This document shows positions 51,683 to 58,521 of a DNA stretch of 58,521 nt, in pieces. The stretch spans positions 1 to 58,521 of the forward strand of contig JAFTUK010000009.1 of assembly GCA_017466325.1 (NCBI GenBank), given 5' to 3'. The notes beneath the pieces are model-generated. The model ran no database searches and was not told where the DNA came from. It saw only the letters and a list, made by a program, of their open reading frames with translations. The position numbers and the translations under genes are program-made. This DNA is from Bacteroidaceae bacterium. Its GTDB lineage: Bacteria > Bacteroidota > Bacteroidia > Bacteroidales > Bacteroidaceae. Every line of letters starts with the position of its first letter. Position 1 is the first letter of the stretch.

Positions 51683-52849
51683 CTATTGCTTTTCCCCCGT
51701 CACGACCTCGTATCGGGCGGCAGAAACCTTCTTGCGTATGCGTTCCTTGCGCTTGCGTATGGTGGCATTGGTGGTGTGTCCGAGATGCGCGGCAAGGGTA
51801 TTGGAATAACCGAGGTACATGCACAGGATACAGACAAGTTCCTGCTCGTTGAGGTCACTGCCCTCAAGCAGTATTCCGCACGCCTCGGCAAAACATTCCT
51901 GTAGCGTCCGCTCTATATTCCGCCTGCCCTCGGAATTTATGGCGGGCAGTTCCCTCTCGTTCACTTTCATAGCATTGATGTCGTGGCATACAGAGGTTTG
52001 CCCAAACAGTTCATTGCCCTTCGCCAAAGCAAGGCGCAGGCTTTCGGCATCAGTGGCAGGCGTACCGCTTGTTAATGCTTTGTCTGTAGTTTGTGCCTCC
52101 TCACGGGCAATGGTTGTGTTTCTGCGTCTGCGATACCGGACAAATGCGCACAATATACATATCAAGGCAAGCCCTGCCGCACCTGCTATCCAAATGTACA
52201 CGGCATTGTACTTATCTTTGGATGAGGCGATAATGCCGGTTTCAATCTGGTTCTTCAGTTCCTCCATGCTCATCGGTTCGAATGCACGGCTGTCACGTAT
52301 CTGCGTATGCAGGACCTTGTGCTTGTGTGCCGAGTCGGGTATCTCGCGGCTATCGTAAATATTCCATAGTATATGATGGCAGATGTACTCTATTCGGTCG
52401 TGCGGCGTATGCGGCGCCTCCAGAGCCTTGTAGGCATAGTGCATGGCAGAGTCGTGCGCTCCAAAATGCCACAAATCATCGGCCTTGTAGGCCATACACG
52501 TAGGATAACTCTCATGTTCCGGCCCTACTATTTCAAGGTACTGGTTTAGGTACTGCAGCGCCATTTCATAGTCGTGCCGTATGTAGGCGGAAATCCAGCG
52601 CAGGGTAAACAAGGCATCGGCACGCACCGTATCGTTGGCGTCTTCGCGCACGACAATATTGGCAAAATGCAGAGCCGCCTTGTCGTACAGGACCATACGC
52701 TCGTCGTTCTTCTCCAGGCTTGTCTTGTTGGCCTGCCACAGGTAGTCGTGAGCCATGCGCTGCTCCTGCTCGGGCGTACGCGCGTTCCTACAACATACAA
52801 TGGACACGAGAAGCCCGAGGGACAATAAGAGATAGGTACAAGTTTTCAT
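51683..52849 (-). CDS. Membrane-anchored TPR/HTH regulator
   Basis: 388 residues from ATG 52849. Lipoprotein-like or signal-anchor N-terminus (LLLSLGLLVSIVCC). TPR-like helices 28-185 outside, one transmembrane segment 217-238 (AVYIWIAGAAGLALICILCAFV) followed by basic residues, then a cytoplasmic part ending in a LuxR/sigma-4-like helix-turn-helix 334-375 (NEQELVCILCMYLGYSNTLAAHLG followed by TTNATIRKRKERIRKKV). This layout is typical of Bacteroidetes membrane regulators that sense envelope ligands and bind DNA. It lies upstream of the GH2-PfkB operon, in the same orientation, and may regulate it. TATCTTTG at 52871-52878 sets the start and excludes 52873. Confidence 0.8.
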   Translation of the reverse strand: MKTCTYLLLSLGLLVSIVCCRNARTPEQEQRMAHDYLWQANKTSLEKNDERMVLYDKAALHFANIVVREDANDTVRADALFTLRWISAYIRHDYEMALQYLNQYLEIVGPEHESYPTCMAYKADDLWHFGAHDSAMHYAYKALEAPHTPHDRIEYICHHILWNIYDSREIPDSAHKHKVLHTQIRDSRAFEPMSMEELKNQIETGIIASSKDKYNAVYIWIAGAAGLALICILCAFVRYRRRRNTTIAREEAQTTDKALTSGTPATDAESLRLALAKGNELFGQTSVCHDINAMKVNERELPAINSEGRRNIERTLQECFAEACGILLEGSDLNEQELVCILCMYLGYSNTLAAHLGHTTNATIRKRKERIRKKVSAARYEVVTGEKQ

Positions 52850-52870
52850 GGTGTCATGGTTGTTTGCATG

Positions 52871-52878
52871 CAAAGATA
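52871..52878 (-). promoter_or_regulatory. -7 element of the regulator promoter
   Basis: Minus-strand TATCTTTG matches TAnnTTTG, 21 bp before the start at 52849. Confidence 0.6.
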
Positions 52879-52964
52879 GGCAAAAAGGAGCAAATAACCT
52901 TTCCTCGGGGCGTGAAAAAGGTGTGACAAGATTGTGACAAGCGTGACAACAGCGCCTTTCATCT

Positions 52965-53048
52965 TTGTTGTCGCGTCAACACTGTTGTGTTGTTGTATCA
53001 ACACTGCTGTGTTGTCGCATCAACACTGCTCTGTTGATAGTACAACAA
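52965..53048. repeat. 84-bp triple-hairpin element, copy 1
   Basis: Bounded by TTGTTG and CAACAA, with three CAACACTG...TGTTG hairpins starting at 52977, 52999 and 53021 (22-bp period). It aligns without gaps to 56928-57011 at about three quarters identity by eye. It lies in the gap between the regulator and the gene at 53189; the rest of this gap holds a small hairpin ACCGCCACTGGCGGT at 53121-53135. Confidence 0.85.
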
Positions 53049-53188
53049 AAATATACCACCGTGGAGGCAAAGGTCAGAACACTCGCCTCCCCTACTCCGT
53101 CCTCGGTAGCAGCAAAATGAACCGCCACTGGCGGTAATTTTTATCGCCGAGGGAGGCGGACATCACCGCCACCGCCATCCCACCTCCA

Positions 53189-54019
53189 TTAATCGTAGGC
53201 ATGATAACGGGCGTCGTCTACTTCATGATAATCCCTCAACCAGGCAACGGCATCATCTGAACCAAGGTCCGCAGCAAATTCCATGTACTTGGCAACCAGT
53301 TCAAGTTTTTCCGGATGCTGTTCCTCCATGGACTCGGCCAAACGCAGTGCGGCATCCTTGTCCGTGAGGCTGTCTGCCAGATCTCGTGAGTCAACGATAT
53401 ACCTGACAGGCCTTTCTGCCATATCGTCCCATTCATTGATGATGGTCGAGTATGACTCAAGTTCAAACATGGTCTCCCCTACAGTCACGGGGGCTTTAAA
53501 GAGACTGACATTTATATACTCGGCTGCCGTGGCAGAAGGAGGAGACAGGGTTATGCTCTCGTCCGACATAAACCTATATTCAAAATCCAGCCATGGCAAT
53601 GGGTTGCCATCTATCTGTGTACGCAATGTGGATAGATTTACTTTATCCGTAAATTCATCTCTCATAATCATTGCAGTCCCACCTTCGTGGGTTGCCAGCA
53701 AAGCATCCCATCGGTCCTGCATATATGGAATGAAGGTGACGTCCACTTCGCAACACGCATAACTCAGACCTATAGAACCAGAACGCCATCTGTTGGGTTT
53801 GTCTATCGGATATCGTTTTGAACCATATTTGCTGACAACCTCTACATACCCTTCATCAGTGTGGGCCTTTACGTAGATTCGATCGACATATTCCTGGTAT
53901 GAACGCGAGAAGAGGAGGTCCACACGGATGCCCTTCTCCGTTTTCTCAGGAGAAACATAATAATTGTCGCAGGAATAATTGCGGTCTGCCCTTGTATCTA
54001 AAGAAACGTGTAAAATCAT
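53189..54019 (-). CDS. Hypothetical protein partnered with a DUF1963 protein
   Basis: 276 residues from ATG 54019. Family not recognised. The N-terminal part is strand-rich (YSCDNYYVSPEKTEKGIRVDLLF). A middle portion lists NLSTLRTQIDGNPLPWLDFEYRFM. The last 60 residues are helical, with a Sel1/TPR-like unit (EKLELVAKYMEFAADLGSDDAVAWLRDYHEVDD). No signal peptide. It starts 11 bp after the DUF1963 gene ends, so the two are co-transcribed. A start further upstream at a TTG (54118) would extend into the neighbouring gene and is rejected. Confidence 0.7.
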   Translation of the reverse strand: MILHVSLDTRADRNYSCDNYYVSPEKTEKGIRVDLLFSRSYQEYVDRIYVKAHTDEGYVEVVSKYGSKRYPIDKPNRWRSGSIGLSYACCEVDVTFIPYMQDRWDALLATHEGGTAMIMRDEFTDKVNLSTLRTQIDGNPLPWLDFEYRFMSDESITLSPPSATAAEYINVSLFKAPVTVGETMFELESYSTIINEWDDMAERPVRYIVDSRDLADSLTDKDAALRLAESMEEQHPEKLELVAKYMEFAADLGSDDAVAWLRDYHEVDDARYHAYD

Positions 54020-54030
54020 ATCACATAAAT

Positions 54031-54705
54031 TTAAGTTGAAAGGATTATTGCACGCACATCGGAAAAATCTCCGGCCCTCAATGCCTCGGGAGCAATAATG
54101 AAGCACAATGCCCCACAATCCACGAAATTATAATTATAGCCTTCCCCCTCCATAGAGTCCATCATCAGAAGGAGTTCCCATCCGGCACACTCCTCCGGCC
54201 ATGTCTCCCATTCAAGCCGGTCGGTCTTGCCGAACAATTGCAGTTCTGGAACGCCCTGGCCCTTCGGTTTCTCCTTGGTAAAGTACAAGGGGATAGGTTT
54301 GGCCTCGTCCTCTTCGCAGATGTAGGCACTGGTGCATTGTAGTTCGTCCAATCGTTCCTCCGGAACAAATATGACACGACACACCCTATTGTCGCTGGGA
54401 TGAAGCGATATGTTCGGACAGTCCCAATCTCCCCGGTAATAAGCCACGTCGGCAAAGAAGAGCAACAGTCCGTCCTGCCCGGCAAATGGCCATTTCTCGC
54501 AGATGTGGGGTTCTGTATGTTTCCGTATTTCGCCTATGCGCAACTGGCAAATCAGGGTCAAGGCATAACGTTCGCCATCCTCCTCTATCGTGGGCACCAT
54601 CACATCCTCGGGCAAATCAGCATAACCGAACCAGTGAGATTCCCCCAAAGCAGGCTCCCCCTTGCCAAGAAGTATATATATGGGTGGGTTCGCAGTCTCT
54701 TTCAC
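54031..54705 (-). CDS. DUF1963 (YwqG-like) family protein
   Basis: 224 residues. Family pattern: FGYADLPEDV, LTLICQLRIGEI, GLLLFFAD, a central acidic region, WELLLMMDSMEGEGYNYNFVDCGALCFIIAPEAL and DFSDVRAIIL. Members of DUF1963 are soluble proteins of unknown role. In some genomes they sit beside polymorphic toxins or secretion-system effectors and are suggested to act as immunity proteins. Here no toxin is visible. Upstream gene of the pair with 53189. Confidence 0.82.
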   Translation of the reverse strand: MKETANPPIYILLGKGEPALGESHWFGYADLPEDVMVPTIEEDGERYALTLICQLRIGEIRKHTEPHICEKWPFAGQDGLLLFFADVAYYRGDWDCPNISLHPSDNRVCRVIFVPEERLDELQCTSAYICEEDEAKPIPLYFTKEKPKGQGVPELQLFGKTDRLEWETWPEECAGWELLLMMDSMEGEGYNYNFVDCGALCFIIAPEALRAGDFSDVRAIILST

Positions 54706-54829
54706 GTGTTACTGTTAATTACGGTTCGCCGGGAACGCTTTCCCCGAAAAAATGGCTATAGAAAAGATGCCCAGCCTTGGAAAGAAAACGGTTCAAGGAA
54801 ATATAGAAAAGGAGAAAGTGGGAAATGTA

Positions 54830-55570
54830 TTATTCCCCACCTAAAACCTTCTCCATGAAGTATGGCAACTGTACTCGCCACCAGCACCAGTCGTGGTCCA
54901 CGTCGAAGCCCCAGTAGTCCATGTTGGCGGGGATGCCGCGCTGGCACAGTACGGTGTCCAGTGCGCGTGTGCTTTCCAGCAGTTCGTCCTCCCACTTGCC
55001 CTGACCCACGCAGATGTAGATGTTGCGCTTCTTGTAGAGGTCCATCCAGGGATGGTCGGCAGGCATTTCGCGCAGGAAGTCGATGGGCGAGTTCATGAAC
55101 GTGAGTTCGTCGCTGTACATGGGGAAGCCGTAGCCGGCAGTGTACAGGCCGCTCAGTGCTATGACGGAATCAAAGATGTCCGGACGGCGGAAGAAGAAGT
55201 TGCCGGCATGGAAAGCACCCATGGAACATCCCGTAACGATGAAGGTCTCTGTCTTGCGCTTGCGCACCTCGGGGATGAGTTCCTCGGTAACATAGTGATA
55301 CCAGCGCTCGTGCTGCTCTATGCGCCAACGGTTGTCAGCAGAGCGGTTGCTCCACGTCTCGCCGTCTATGCCGTCCACGCAGATGGCACGTATCTCGCCC
55401 TTTTCTATCCAGGGTGCGAGGACGTCTATCATGCCGAAGTTCTCGAAGTCGAAGTAGCGGCCGTCCTGCGAGGGAAAGATGAGGACGGGGCGTCCCTTCT
55501 TGCCGTATGTCTTGTACTCCATCTCGCGCTGGAGATGATTGCTGAAATGTTTGTTGTATTGTCCTTCCAT
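54830..55570 (-). CDS. Esterase-D-like alpha/beta hydrolase
   Basis: 246 residues, no signal peptide. PF00756-like core: GRPVLIFPSQDGRYFDFENFGM, CVDGIDGETW, nucleophile elbow TGCSMGAFHAG (Ser near 145), SDSVIALSGLY-like DSVIALSGLYTAG, and a terminal DHDWCWWRVQLPYFMEK with the catalytic His. It lies 76 bp after the ATP-grasp gene, same strand. Ester, amide or thioester substrates are possible. Probably works with the ATP-grasp ligase on one pathway, but this is inferred from position only. Confidence 0.85.
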   Translation of the reverse strand: MEGQYNKHFSNHLQREMEYKTYGKKGRPVLIFPSQDGRYFDFENFGMIDVLAPWIEKGEIRAICVDGIDGETWSNRSADNRWRIEQHERWYHYVTEELIPEVRKRKTETFIVTGCSMGAFHAGNFFFRRPDIFDSVIALSGLYTAGYGFPMYSDELTFMNSPIDFLREMPADHPWMDLYKKRNIYICVGQGKWEDELLESTRALDTVLCQRGIPANMDYWGFDVDHDWCWWRVQLPYFMEKVLGGE

Positions 55571-55599
55571 TATATAATATAAGGTTAGTGAAAAAGTTT

Positions 55600-55629
55600 A
55601 GGCAGGTCCGGAGTGAGGGGAACCTGCCT
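55600..55629 (-). terminator. Hairpin between the ATP-grasp and esterase genes
   Basis: AGGCAGGT pairs with ACCTGCCT; on the minus strand it is followed by AAACTTTTT. It may partly end the ATP-grasp transcript. Confidence 0.6.
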
Positions 55630-55646
55630 ATGTGTTTTTGGTGTCG

Positions 55647-56843
55647 TTACTTTCTGTTGCAAACGTCGTAAAGGAACTCGTCGCGCTCCCATTCCGTGCG
55701 GAAGCGTGCAATGTAGGCATAGTCGCCCATGGCAGGTGCCAGAGCCTTGTCTATGTTCGGGGTCATCTTCATGGCGTATGCATACTTGTCCAGTATCTGT
55801 GCGTCGTTCAGGTGATACTCCACGCCTGAGCGTCGGCCGGCATAGACGCAGAAGTAGTCGTCGTTGGTGTCGGGCTGCTTGCGCTGGTCAAATGCCACCA
55901 TGTCTGCCCAGATCTGATATACGTCCACGTTGTGTGCATAGTTGATCATGTCGGGGGTGTAGCCACCACCGGGACGCATGTTTACCTCCAGGGCCACGAA
56001 GTCGCCCTCGTTGCCGAGGCCGCGGTGGGCGCGTCCCAACTGGAAGAACTCCAGGTGCACGAAACGGCTCTTCACGCCGAATGCCTTGATGGTCTGGCGC
56101 CCCCAGAAACGCAGGTTCTCGTTGATGTGCTGCTGGACGTAGTAGGTGCTGTCGAGATTGTAGTTTACGATGTCCGAAATGGACGGGGGACATACGCACA
56201 TGCTCTCGAACATGGGTTCGCCCTTGGAGTTGATGATGGCATCGTAGGTGCAGATGTTGCCGGTGACGAACTCCTCGATGACATATTCGTGGATGTGCGG
56301 AGTGTTGTTGAGGAACTCGCGCAATGCCCATTCGCTCTCAAGTTTGTGCGTACCGCCGGAACCCACGCCTACATCAGGCTTGGCAAAGAGGGGGTAGCCT
56401 GCTTCGTAGGCAAACTTCAGTATGTTGTCCAGGCTGTCGCTTGCCTTTATCTGGCGTGCGGTACGTATGCCGCCGGCAGCATAGTACTTCTTCATCTCGG
56501 ACTTCTCCTTGATGCTGTCTATCTTGTCCGTCTTGATGCCGGTATTCACGTTGAAGTCGGTGCGCAGGCGTGCATCCTGCTCCAGCCAGTACTCGTTGTT
56601 GCTCTCTATCCAGTCTATGCGTCCGTACTTGGCGGCAAAGTGTGCCACGGCACGATACACCTGGTCATAGTCTTCCATGTTGTTGACACGGTAATACTCG
56701 GTAAGACTTTCCCTGAGACGGTTGTCCAGGTTGTCGTACGGAGCATCGCCAATACCAAATACAGTTACACCATTCCTCTTCAGTGCTGCACAGAAGTTCC
56801 AGTAGTTTTCCGGAAAGTTGGGGGAAATGAAAATGAAGTTCAT
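55647..56843 (-). CDS. ATP-grasp carboxylate-amine ligase-like protein
   Basis: 398 residues, no signal peptide. ATP-grasp fold similar to CarB/biotin-carboxylase-type ligases: preATP domain (FIFISPNFPENYWNFC), an ATP-binding region GYPLFAKPDVGVGSGGTHKL with the lysine and glycine loop, YVIEEFVTGNICTYDAII, and the metal-binding FVALEVNMRPGGGYTPDMINYA (Glu and Asn). Such enzymes join a carboxylate to an amine via acyl phosphate, making small peptides or amides. The product is unknown. First gene before the esterase at 54830, divergent from the S51-like peptidase at 57117. Confidence 0.85.
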   Translation of the reverse strand: MNFIFISPNFPENYWNFCAALKRNGVTVFGIGDAPYDNLDNRLRESLTEYYRVNNMEDYDQVYRAVAHFAAKYGRIDWIESNNEYWLEQDARLRTDFNVNTGIKTDKIDSIKEKSEMKKYYAAGGIRTARQIKASDSLDNILKFAYEAGYPLFAKPDVGVGSGGTHKLESEWALREFLNNTPHIHEYVIEEFVTGNICTYDAIINSKGEPMFESMCVCPPSISDIVNYNLDSTYYVQQHINENLRFWGRQTIKAFGVKSRFVHLEFFQLGRAHRGLGNEGDFVALEVNMRPGGGYTPDMINYAHNVDVYQIWADMVAFDQRKQPDTNDDYFCVYAGRRSGVEYHLNDAQILDKYAYAMKMTPNIDKALAPAMGDYAYIARFRTEWERDEFLYDVCNRK

Positions 56844-56927
56844 AATAGGTATGTTATTTGGTGGATACTAAGGAAACTGCCCATGGACTCTGGCGTATGG
56901 CGACTAACGCCCACCGTTGTCATTCTT

Positions 56928-57011
56928 TTGTTGCTACGCCAACACTTCACTGTTGCTGCGTCAACACTGCAGTGTTGCCACGACAACACTGTTTTGTCGC
57001 TACGACAACAA
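56928..57011. repeat. 84-bp triple-hairpin element, copy 2
   Basis: Bounded by TTGTTG and CAACAA, with CAACACT repeats at 56940, 56962 and 56984 (22-bp period). It sits in the divergent gap between the ATP-grasp and S51 genes. Stem differences from copy 1 are mostly paired. Confidence 0.85.
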
Positions 57012-57076
57012 AAGTTTGGCGTCATTGACATTTTCCTGCGTTTTCAGGTCTCAGCAGTGCAAAAATAATGTTTTTA

Positions 57077-57108
57077 TTTGAAAAATCCAAATAAATGCAA
57101 TATCTTTG
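57077..57108 (+). promoter_or_regulatory. Promoter of the S51 peptidase gene
   Basis: TTTG (57077-57080), 20 bp, TATCTTTG (57101-57108): the best full match to the Bacteroidetes consensus in the window. ATG follows 8 bp later, excluding the in-frame start at 57078. Confidence 0.7.
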
Positions 57109-57116
57109 CCCAATAT

Positions 57117-57842
57117 ATGTTCACTCTGTTTCTCACCAGCAGTCCTTGCGGACACGATGGAGCCATATTTGAAAAGAACGGTTTCCGCGAAGAACTTCTC
57201 CGTCAGTTGAACGGTGAAGTGCGTGGTCTGTACGTCACTTCATCGCCCGATGACTTTCATGGAAGCGAATGTGCCTCCGAAGGAATGTTCACGGCCCTTC
57301 AGAACTGTGGCATCAACATTGTCAGTTGGACCCTGTTGGACAGAAGGAACATAACACGTGCGCATCGTCTTGTGCGCGAATCGAACCTTGTCATTCTTGG
57401 AGGCGGCCACGTTCCCACCCAGCACAGGTTTTTCCTGGAGATGTTCCTGCGCGAAGCCCTGCTTGTTTACGAGGGCGTGCTGCTTACCATCAGTGCCGGC
57501 AGCATGAATTGTGCGGACGAGGTGTACTCCATTCCCGAACTGCCCGGCGAGGTGCGCGACCCCAACTACAAGCGCTTCTTCCGCGGCATGGGTCTGACGA
57601 GCATACAGATTCTGCCCCACTACTACGAGTGGAAGGACTTTGTGCTGGACGGCATGAAGATATACAACGAGGTGGCCGCCAAGGACAGCATGGGCAAGCG
57701 TTTCTACGTTTTCCCCGACGGCACCTACCTTTACAGCATGTTCGGCTACGAGGAAATCCGCGGCGAGGCCTTCCTGATGGAAAACGGCATCTTCCGCAAG
57801 ATATGCGAAGACGGACAGAAGGTGCTGTTGCCCATTATCTAA
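57117..57842 (+). CDS. S51-family peptidase E / cyanophycinase-like protein
   Basis: 241 residues from ATG 57117. Type-1 glutamine-amidotransferase-like fold: LFLTSSPCG, YVTSSPDDF, NLVILGGGHVPTQ, and the nucleophile loop TISAGSMNCAD (Ser in SAGS). Later QILPHYYEWKD and YVFPDGTYLY. PepE enzymes cut Asp-Xaa dipeptides; cyanophycinase cuts beta-Asp-Arg polymer. The real substrate here is unknown. It is transcribed away from the ATP-grasp/esterase pair and shares their gap, so the three may form one pathway of peptide making and breaking. This is inference. Confidence 0.88.
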   Translation: MFTLFLTSSPCGHDGAIFEKNGFREELLRQLNGEVRGLYVTSSPDDFHGSECASEGMFTALQNCGINIVSWTLLDRRNITRAHRLVRESNLVILGGGHVPTQHRFFLEMFLREALLVYEGVLLTISAGSMNCADEVYSIPELPGEVRDPNYKRFFRGMGLTSIQILPHYYEWKDFVLDGMKIYNEVAAKDSMGKRFYVFPDGTYLYSMFGYEEIRGEAFLMENGIFRKICEDGQKVLLPII

Positions 57843-57926
57843 CATTTATTGGTCTCCTGTAAAAAATCACGCCCATTGGCAAAACCCTATCATTTGCCTC
57901 TGCAACCCGTCACCACCAAACAAAAG

Positions 57927-57968
57927 ACAATCCGCAGACACTTGCCATTGGGAGTGCCTGCGGATTGT
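57927..57968. terminator. Terminator between convergent genes
   Basis: ACAATCCGCAG pairs with CTGCGGATTGT, with an inner CACT/AGTG stem. Confidence 0.8.
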
Positions 57969-57999
57969 ATATGTGTTTCAGTCGTTTCTTGGCAAATGC

Positions 58000-58521
58000 T
58001 TACCTAACCAGCACCACCTTGCCATTCTGGATGTAGACACCCTTCTGTGCCTTCTGCACACGACGGCCGGAGAGGTCGTAGACGGCAGATTTCACCTTTC
58101 CGTCTTCAGATTTCAGTTCATCAATAGATGTCTCTTCGCCAAAGTCAAACACAAATCCACGGCTCAACTGCTCGGTACCTGTATCCACCCCTTCATCATA
58201 AATACCAAGGTCACCCTTCTTGAGCATCATGTATGCCTTGTTGGCATTGTTCTGGAACTTGCCATCAGTAAGTTTGGCAAGGTACATACCCACTATGCCG
58301 TCAACTTTAGAGAGCACATAGTAGGAATAGGTTGGGTCGGTAGAGATTTGGGTAGTGGCAACGGTTCCGTAAAGGAGGTTGTCACCAATGGTAGCAGGTG
58401 TAGCATCGCTCTCAGCAAAGGTGTACGTACCCTCCTCTGCCTTGATGATAACACCGGTATTGGCAGGCAACACACCCTCTACCCTCTCCATCTTCAATCT
58501 ATTGCCAACAACCTTTACTCC
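58000..58521 (-). CDS. C-terminal part of a secreted protein (cut by the window edge)
   Basis: The frame is open to the window edge, so the true start is outside. Residues visible end with FVFDFGEETSIDELKS, then VYDLSGRRVQKAQKGVYIQNGKVVLVR, the same C-terminal motif as the M6 protease and (more loosely) the C1 protease in this window. The preceding part (GVLPANTGVIIKAEEGTYTFAES... NKAYMMLKKGDLGIYDEG) is beta-rich, as in the last domain of Bacteroidales surface proteins. Function unknown. An apparent internal ATG at 58497 is not a real start. Confidence 0.8.
   Translation of the reverse strand, partial: GVKVVGNRLKMERVEGVLPANTGVIIKAEEGTYTFAESDATPATIGDNLLYGTVATTQISTDPTYSYYVLSKVDGIVGMYLAKLTDGKFQNNANKAYMMLKKGDLGIYDEGVDTGTEQLSRGFVFDFGEETSIDELKSEDGKVKSAVYDLSGRRVQKAQKGVYIQNGKVVLVR

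Noticed and set aside
52965-53048. CRISPR-like array of CAACACTG repeats
   Set aside because: The 22-bp units are themselves hairpins with no room for spacers, and there are only three of them.
58293-58497. Complete small gene starting at 58497
   Set aside because: The frame stays open past 58497 to the window edge and continues a normal domain, so the ATG is internal.
1-58521. tRNA or rRNA genes
   Set aside because: No cloverleaf-like segment with a T-loop GGTTCGAAT core or rRNA sequence was recognised by reading; a covariance search would be needed to exclude them fully.

Overview
The window looks like chromosome of a gut-type Bacteroidales bacterium, most likely Prevotellaceae. The evidence is: a SusC/SusD pair, a BspA-like leucine-rich-repeat protein, secreted glycosidases and proteases with the C-terminal motif 'YDLSGRRV...KGVYIxNGK', Bacteroidetes-type promoters (TTTG/TTG, about 20 bp, TAnnTTTG) often only 6-25 bp before the start codon, and a Na+-pumping methylmalonyl-CoA decarboxylase operon of the succinate-to-propionate route. 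No tRNA, rRNA or CRISPR array was recognised.

Layout. 1-1.3 kb: a BspA-like gene broken by a stop codon, then a small antitoxin-like remnant. 1.5-5.5 kb (minus): methylmalonyl-CoA decarboxylase operon, with a carrier that has two biotinyl domains. 5.7-8.4 kb (plus): MATE exporter, phosphopantetheinyl transferase and exonuclease III, translationally coupled. 8.5-12.5 kb (minus): a 1324-residue secreted papain-like protease with LamG and PKD domains. 12.7-18.3 kb (plus): queA, two unknown genes, a Nudix hydrolase, metY and a SLC13 transporter. 18.5-26.5 kb (minus): GH20, cutC, GH29 fucosidase, a transglutaminase-like lipoprotein and an ABC-F ATPase. 26.7-34.4 kb (minus): M6 metalloprotease, then a SusC-SusD-lipoprotein operon with an IS3-family element inserted 9 bp before the susC start. 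35.8-37.3 kb: repeat-rich, AT-rich DNA and a HigBA-type toxin-antitoxin pair. 37.5-46.5 kb: M16 peptidase, RluA and WbqC genes (minus), then a plus operon of a GNAT-like protein, topoisomerase IV B, coaD, S41 protease and ybeY. 46.5-52.9 kb (minus): PfkB kinase, GH2 beta-galactosidase and a TPR-transmembrane-HTH regulator. 53.2-58.5 kb: an unknown/DUF1963 pair, esterase and ATP-grasp genes divergent from an S51 peptidase, and the C-terminal part of a secreted protein cut by the window edge.

The most unusual property lies between and inside the genes. Many gaps hold short phased repeat arrays with different sequences but the same design: units of 9, 10 or 21-24 bp, usually palindromic. Examples are 10-bp CCTAGG arrays directly before metY and GH20, 23-bp hairpin units at 18.4 kb, two aligned 84-bp triple-hairpin elements at 53.0 and 57.0 kb, and a ~21-bp AGTCAAC array abutting the IS. 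A separate ~50-bp GC-rich palindromic element is embedded in frame in three protein genes (queA, the Nudix gene, and three copies in rluA). A third family of GGAC...GTCC palindromes flanks the fucosidase gene on both sides. These repeat systems are the main candidates for something undescribed.
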